Source of the DNA: Nitrospira sp.
Lineage (GTDB): Bacteria > Nitrospirota > Nitrospiria > Nitrospirales > Nitrospiraceae
Reading direction: 5' to 3'
Length of the DNA: 64,000 bases
NCBI GenBank assembly: GCA_018242725.1
Contig: JAFEBI010000004.1
Coordinates: 186,001-250,000 of the forward strand
Under the pieces are notes generated by a model. That model was not told the DNA's origin, searched no databases, and saw only the letters and a list, made by a program, of their open reading frames with translations. This document shows positions 61,179 to 64,000 of the stretch, piece by piece (position 1 is the first letter of the stretch; each line of letters begins with the position of its first letter). The translations under genes were made by a program, and so were the position numbers.

Positions 61179-63074
61179 ATGCTGTACGCACTGATTCCAT
61201 TCCTTCCCCTCGCCGCATTCCTGATCCTTGGACTGGCCGGGTCACGGTTTAAAGAGAACGCCCATGTGATTGCGGTTCCGGCGGTGCTGTTGTCGCTCGT
61301 GCTGGCGCTGGCAGCCTTTGTCCAAGTCGCATCTGGTTCAGTCATTTCTATCCCTCTCTATACCTGGCTGACCTCAGGCCAACTTGACATCCATATCGGC
61401 CTCTACATCGACAGGCTGACCGCTGTCATGCTGCTCCTGGTCACCGGTGTCAGTTCCCTGGTGCACATCTACACCATCGGGTACATGCATGGGGAGCCCG
61501 GCTATGCTCGCTTCTTCAGCTACATCGCACTATTTACCTTCTCAATGCTCATGCTGGTGTTAGCAGACAACCTCTTGCAGTTATTTGTCTTTTGGGAAGC
61601 CGTCGGCCTCTGCTCCTACCTCTTGATCGGTCATTGGTATGAACGCGCGTCTGCTTGCGCAGCGGCGACCAAAGCGTTTCTGGTGAATCGTATCGGAGAT
61701 TTCGGATTCCTGCTCGGCTTGCTCCTCGTCTGGTATCAATTCGGTTCGCTGAACTACTTGGACATCTTTCCAGTGCTTCATGAGGCACATGGCCAGACGC
61801 TCAATTTGCTCAGTGCTATTGGCGGCACATGGGATGTTTCCCTGTTCACACTGATCGCACTCTTGCTGTTCACTGGAGCGGTAGGAAAATCGGCTCAAGT
61901 GCCTCTTCACGTCTGGCTACCCGATGCCATGGAAGGCCCGACCCCGATCTCAGCTCTCATTCATGCTGCGACCATGGTCACGGCCGGGGTGTTCATGGTG
62001 GCTCGTCTGGCACCGATCTATAACCTCTCTCCGACCGCCATGAGCGTCGTCGCCGTTACCGGAGGGGTCACCATGCTCCTCGGTGCAACCATCGCGTTGA
62101 CACAAACAGATATCAAGCGTGTCGTCGCCTACTCGACAGTCAGTCAGCTTGGGTACATGATCATGGCCTGCGGGCTCGGGGCCTACACCTCGGGCATGTA
62201 TCATCTTCTCACACACGGTGCGTTTAAGGCCTTGTTGTTCCTCGGCTGTGGGTCGGTCATTATCGCGCTCCACCACGAGCAGGACATCCGCCATATGGGC
62301 GGCCTTAAAAATCAGTTGCCGACGACCTATTGGACGTTTGTAGTCGGGTCACTGGCACTCGCAGGATTTCCCCTCACGGCTGGGTTCTTCAGCAAGGACG
62401 AGCTCTTGGTCTCTGCATGGTTCTCCGGTAGTCTTGGGCAGGGACTGGCCATTGCCGGCCTGCTGACAGCTCTCCTGACCGCGTTCTACAGTTTCAGACT
62501 GGTGTTTGTGACCTTCTGGGGGGAGTCTCATGTCAACCCCCATCACGCGGACCATGTCCATGAACCTTCTAAAACGATGACGACCCCGCTTCTGATTCTG
62601 GCATTTTTTAGTATCATCACCGGTTACCTTGGTATTCCATCGTTTCTCGAACCGGTCTTCGCCACTGGCCAACCGCCGGTGGCGCACCATGGGGAAGCCG
62701 GGATCGTCATTATGATCACCGCCACGGTGCTCGGATTGATCGGCATTGCCGCGGCCTACTACGCCTATGTGCTCAAACCGGATCTCCCGACGCGCCTGGC
62801 TCAGCAGTGGAACAGTTTGTACCAAGCTTCGTTGAACAAGTGGTATGTCGATGAAGCCTACGATCGCCTGTTCGTACGGCCCACATGCATCGCAGCTTCG
62901 GCACTCTGGAAACGGGTCGATGTCGCCGTCATCGACGGTGCGGTCAACGGAGTCGCGCAAACGATCCGGTGGGGCGGATGGATCTTGCGGTTGATCCAGA
63001 GCGGACAAACCCAACATTATGCATTGGCGATGGCGATGGGCATCGTGATCATCACAGCCTATCTGCTGCTCTGA
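61179..63074 (+). CDS. nuoL: NADH-quinone oxidoreductase subunit L
   Basis: A 631-aa antiporter-like proton-pumping subunit: HIYTIGYMHGEPGYARFF, FWEAVGLCSYLLIGHWY, VPLHVWLPDAMEGPTPISALIHAATMV and the long amphipathic helix near the end (WNSLYQASLNKWYVDEAYDRLF). Length is typical. Confidence 0.96.
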   Translation: MLYALIPFLPLAAFLILGLAGSRFKENAHVIAVPAVLLSLVLALAAFVQVASGSVISIPLYTWLTSGQLDIHIGLYIDRLTAVMLLLVTGVSSLVHIYTIGYMHGEPGYARFFSYIALFTFSMLMLVLADNLLQLFVFWEAVGLCSYLLIGHWYERASACAAATKAFLVNRIGDFGFLLGLLLVWYQFGSLNYLDIFPVLHEAHGQTLNLLSAIGGTWDVSLFTLIALLLFTGAVGKSAQVPLHVWLPDAMEGPTPISALIHAATMVTAGVFMVARLAPIYNLSPTAMSVVAVTGGVTMLLGATIALTQTDIKRVVAYSTVSQLGYMIMACGLGAYTSGMYHLLTHGAFKALLFLGCGSVIIALHHEQDIRHMGGLKNQLPTTYWTFVVGSLALAGFPLTAGFFSKDELLVSAWFSGSLGQGLAIAGLLTALLTAFYSFRLVFVTFWGESHVNPHHADHVHEPSKTMTTPLLILAFFSIITGYLGIPSFLEPVFATGQPPVAHHGEAGIVIMITATVLGLIGIAAAYYAYVLKPDLPTRLAQQWNSLYQASLNKWYVDEAYDRLFVRPTCIAASALWKRVDVAVIDGAVNGVAQTIRWGGWILRLIQSGQTQHYALAMAMGIVIITAYLLL

Positions 63075-63137
63075 AGCGCACGAGTGAAGATGTATGTTTG
63101 ACACACAGTACTCGACATGTGATGGATTGAAACCTTG

Positions 63138-64000
63138 ATGACTGGCTTTCCTTGGTTAACCGCATTGATCATCCTTCCCTTGCTGGGAGCGGTGGCTGTC
63201 TTTGTCGTAAAAGATGCCTCTGTCCGGCTTACCGCGCTCTCCGTGACCATTGCCGATCTCCTGATCTCGCTTCCGCTGTGGTGGCTCTTCGACGCCACTT
63301 CCGGTGAGATGCAATTCCTAGAATCAGCAGCATGGATCCCATCACTGTCGATCAACTATCGACTCGGTTTGGATGGAATCAGCCTACCGCTGGTTCTCAT
63401 GACGACCATCCTCATGCCCCTCTGCGTCCTGATTTCATGGCATGCCATCGAAACTAGGCTCCGGAGTTTCATGGCGGTGTTGCTCATCATGGAAGGCGCC
63501 ATGGTCGGCGTGTTCACGGCACTCGATTTCGTCTTGTTCTACGTGTTTTGGGAGGCGATGCTGATCCCCATGTACCTCCTGATCGGAGTGTGGGGTGGAC
63601 CGAATCGCCTGTATGCCGCGATCAAATTCTTTCTCTATACGTTTGCCGGAAGCGTGTTGCTGTTGGTCGCGATCTTGGTGCTGTATTTCCAGGGTGGCCA
63701 TACGTTCGATATTCTTGCGCTGAGCCGGCAGACTTATGCTCTCTCTCTTCAAACATGGTTGTTTTTTGCCTTCTTTGCCGCGTTTGCCGTGAAGGTCCCG
63801 ATGTTCCCATTCCACACCTGGCTGCCCGACGCACACGTGGAGGCCCCCACTGCCGGCAGTGTGATCCTCGCCAGTGTGCTGCTCAAGATGGGCACCTATG
63901 GCTTTGTGCGCTTTAGCTTGCCGATGCTCCCGGATGCCTCACGTCTCTTCACCCCCCTGATGGCCGCCCTGTCGATTGTGGCGATCATCTACGGGGCCTA
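63138..64000 (+). CDS. nuoM: NADH-quinone oxidoreductase subunit M (3' partial)
   Basis: The gene starts at ATG 63138 and is cut by the window end (at least 287 codons). Family blocks: LGLDGISLPLVLMTTILMPL, FYVFWEAMLIPMYLLIGVWGGPNRLYAAIKFFLYT and VPMFPFHTWLPDAHVEAPTAGSVILASVLLKMGTYG (conserved Glu and Lys residues of the proton path). Follows nuoL by 63 nt. Confidence 0.96.
   Translation, partial: MTGFPWLTALIILPLLGAVAVFVVKDASVRLTALSVTIADLLISLPLWWLFDATSGEMQFLESAAWIPSLSINYRLGLDGISLPLVLMTTILMPLCVLISWHAIETRLRSFMAVLLIMEGAMVGVFTALDFVLFYVFWEAMLIPMYLLIGVWGGPNRLYAAIKFFLYTFAGSVLLLVAILVLYFQGGHTFDILALSRQTYALSLQTWLFFAFFAAFAVKVPMFPFHTWLPDAHVEAPTAGSVILASVLLKMGTYGFVRFSLPMLPDASRLFTPLMAALSIVAIIYGA

Overview
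The window reads as a chromosomal segment of a Nitrospira-like Gram-negative bacterium (inference from gene content and GC-rich codon use, not from a marker gene). It shows outer-membrane receptors, TonB, lipoboxes, a Tat-exported multicopper oxidase, SecA and a 12-gene complex I operon with fused nuoCD. No rRNA, tRNA, CRISPR array or intact insertion sequence was seen.

Layout. 0-7.3 kb: the end of a carotenoid hydratase-like gene, small envelope proteins, a secreted metzincin protease followed by a stand-alone homologue of its own propeptide, and a GAF sensor kinase that lacks the phospho-accepting histidine. 7.3-11.1 kb (minus strand): a 3-methyladenine glycosylase and a nickel-type group, nikR - DUF3842 - TonB-dependent receptor, with a good NikR-type operator (8-bp arms, 16-nt spacer) before nikR. 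11.2-17.2 kb: an ECF sigma / cupin anti-sigma pair divergent from lipoprotein - DUF4331 - TPR - HupE. Both sides carry a matching ECF-style promoter, so the sigma probably drives itself and this operon. 17.3-23.4 kb: an SDR enzyme, an AraC regulator, a 'mobile mystery' A/B (HTH + Fic) pair in an AT-rich patch, a trypsin-like protease and HtrA. The Fic pair sits between degraded pieces of a second sigma/anti-sigma pair and a second hupE, which I read as the remains of a lost paralogous locus.

23.7-37.6 kb: two secreted proteins, then a copper/silver resistance block on the minus strand: a DsbA-like protein, an ECF sigma with a Cys-rich tail, a CopA-type ATPase with three tandem YHS repeats, multicopper oxidase, CopB, a His-rich protein, CusB, CusA and YnfA. 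37.7-39.1 kb: an Slp-like lipoprotein and a GntR regulator. 39.1-46.5 kb (minus): a little-known cluster in which a small secreted His/Cys peptide and an outer-membrane barrel with a conserved CGSVxC start are duplicated around a TlpA-like thioredoxin, followed by a third small peptide, a large lipoprotein, tonB and a small HTH gene. Two copies of a two-hairpin RNA-like element flank tonB-HTH. This cluster is my best candidate for an undescribed system, probably envelope metal and thiol handling.

46.7-64 kb (plus): secA, a MidA/NDUFAF7-type methyltransferase (a complex I assembly factor in eukaryotes) and nuoA-B-CD-E-F-G-H-I-J-K-L-M, with nuoM cut by the window end. Starts were chosen from ribosome-binding sites, so several are shorter than the longest open frame.
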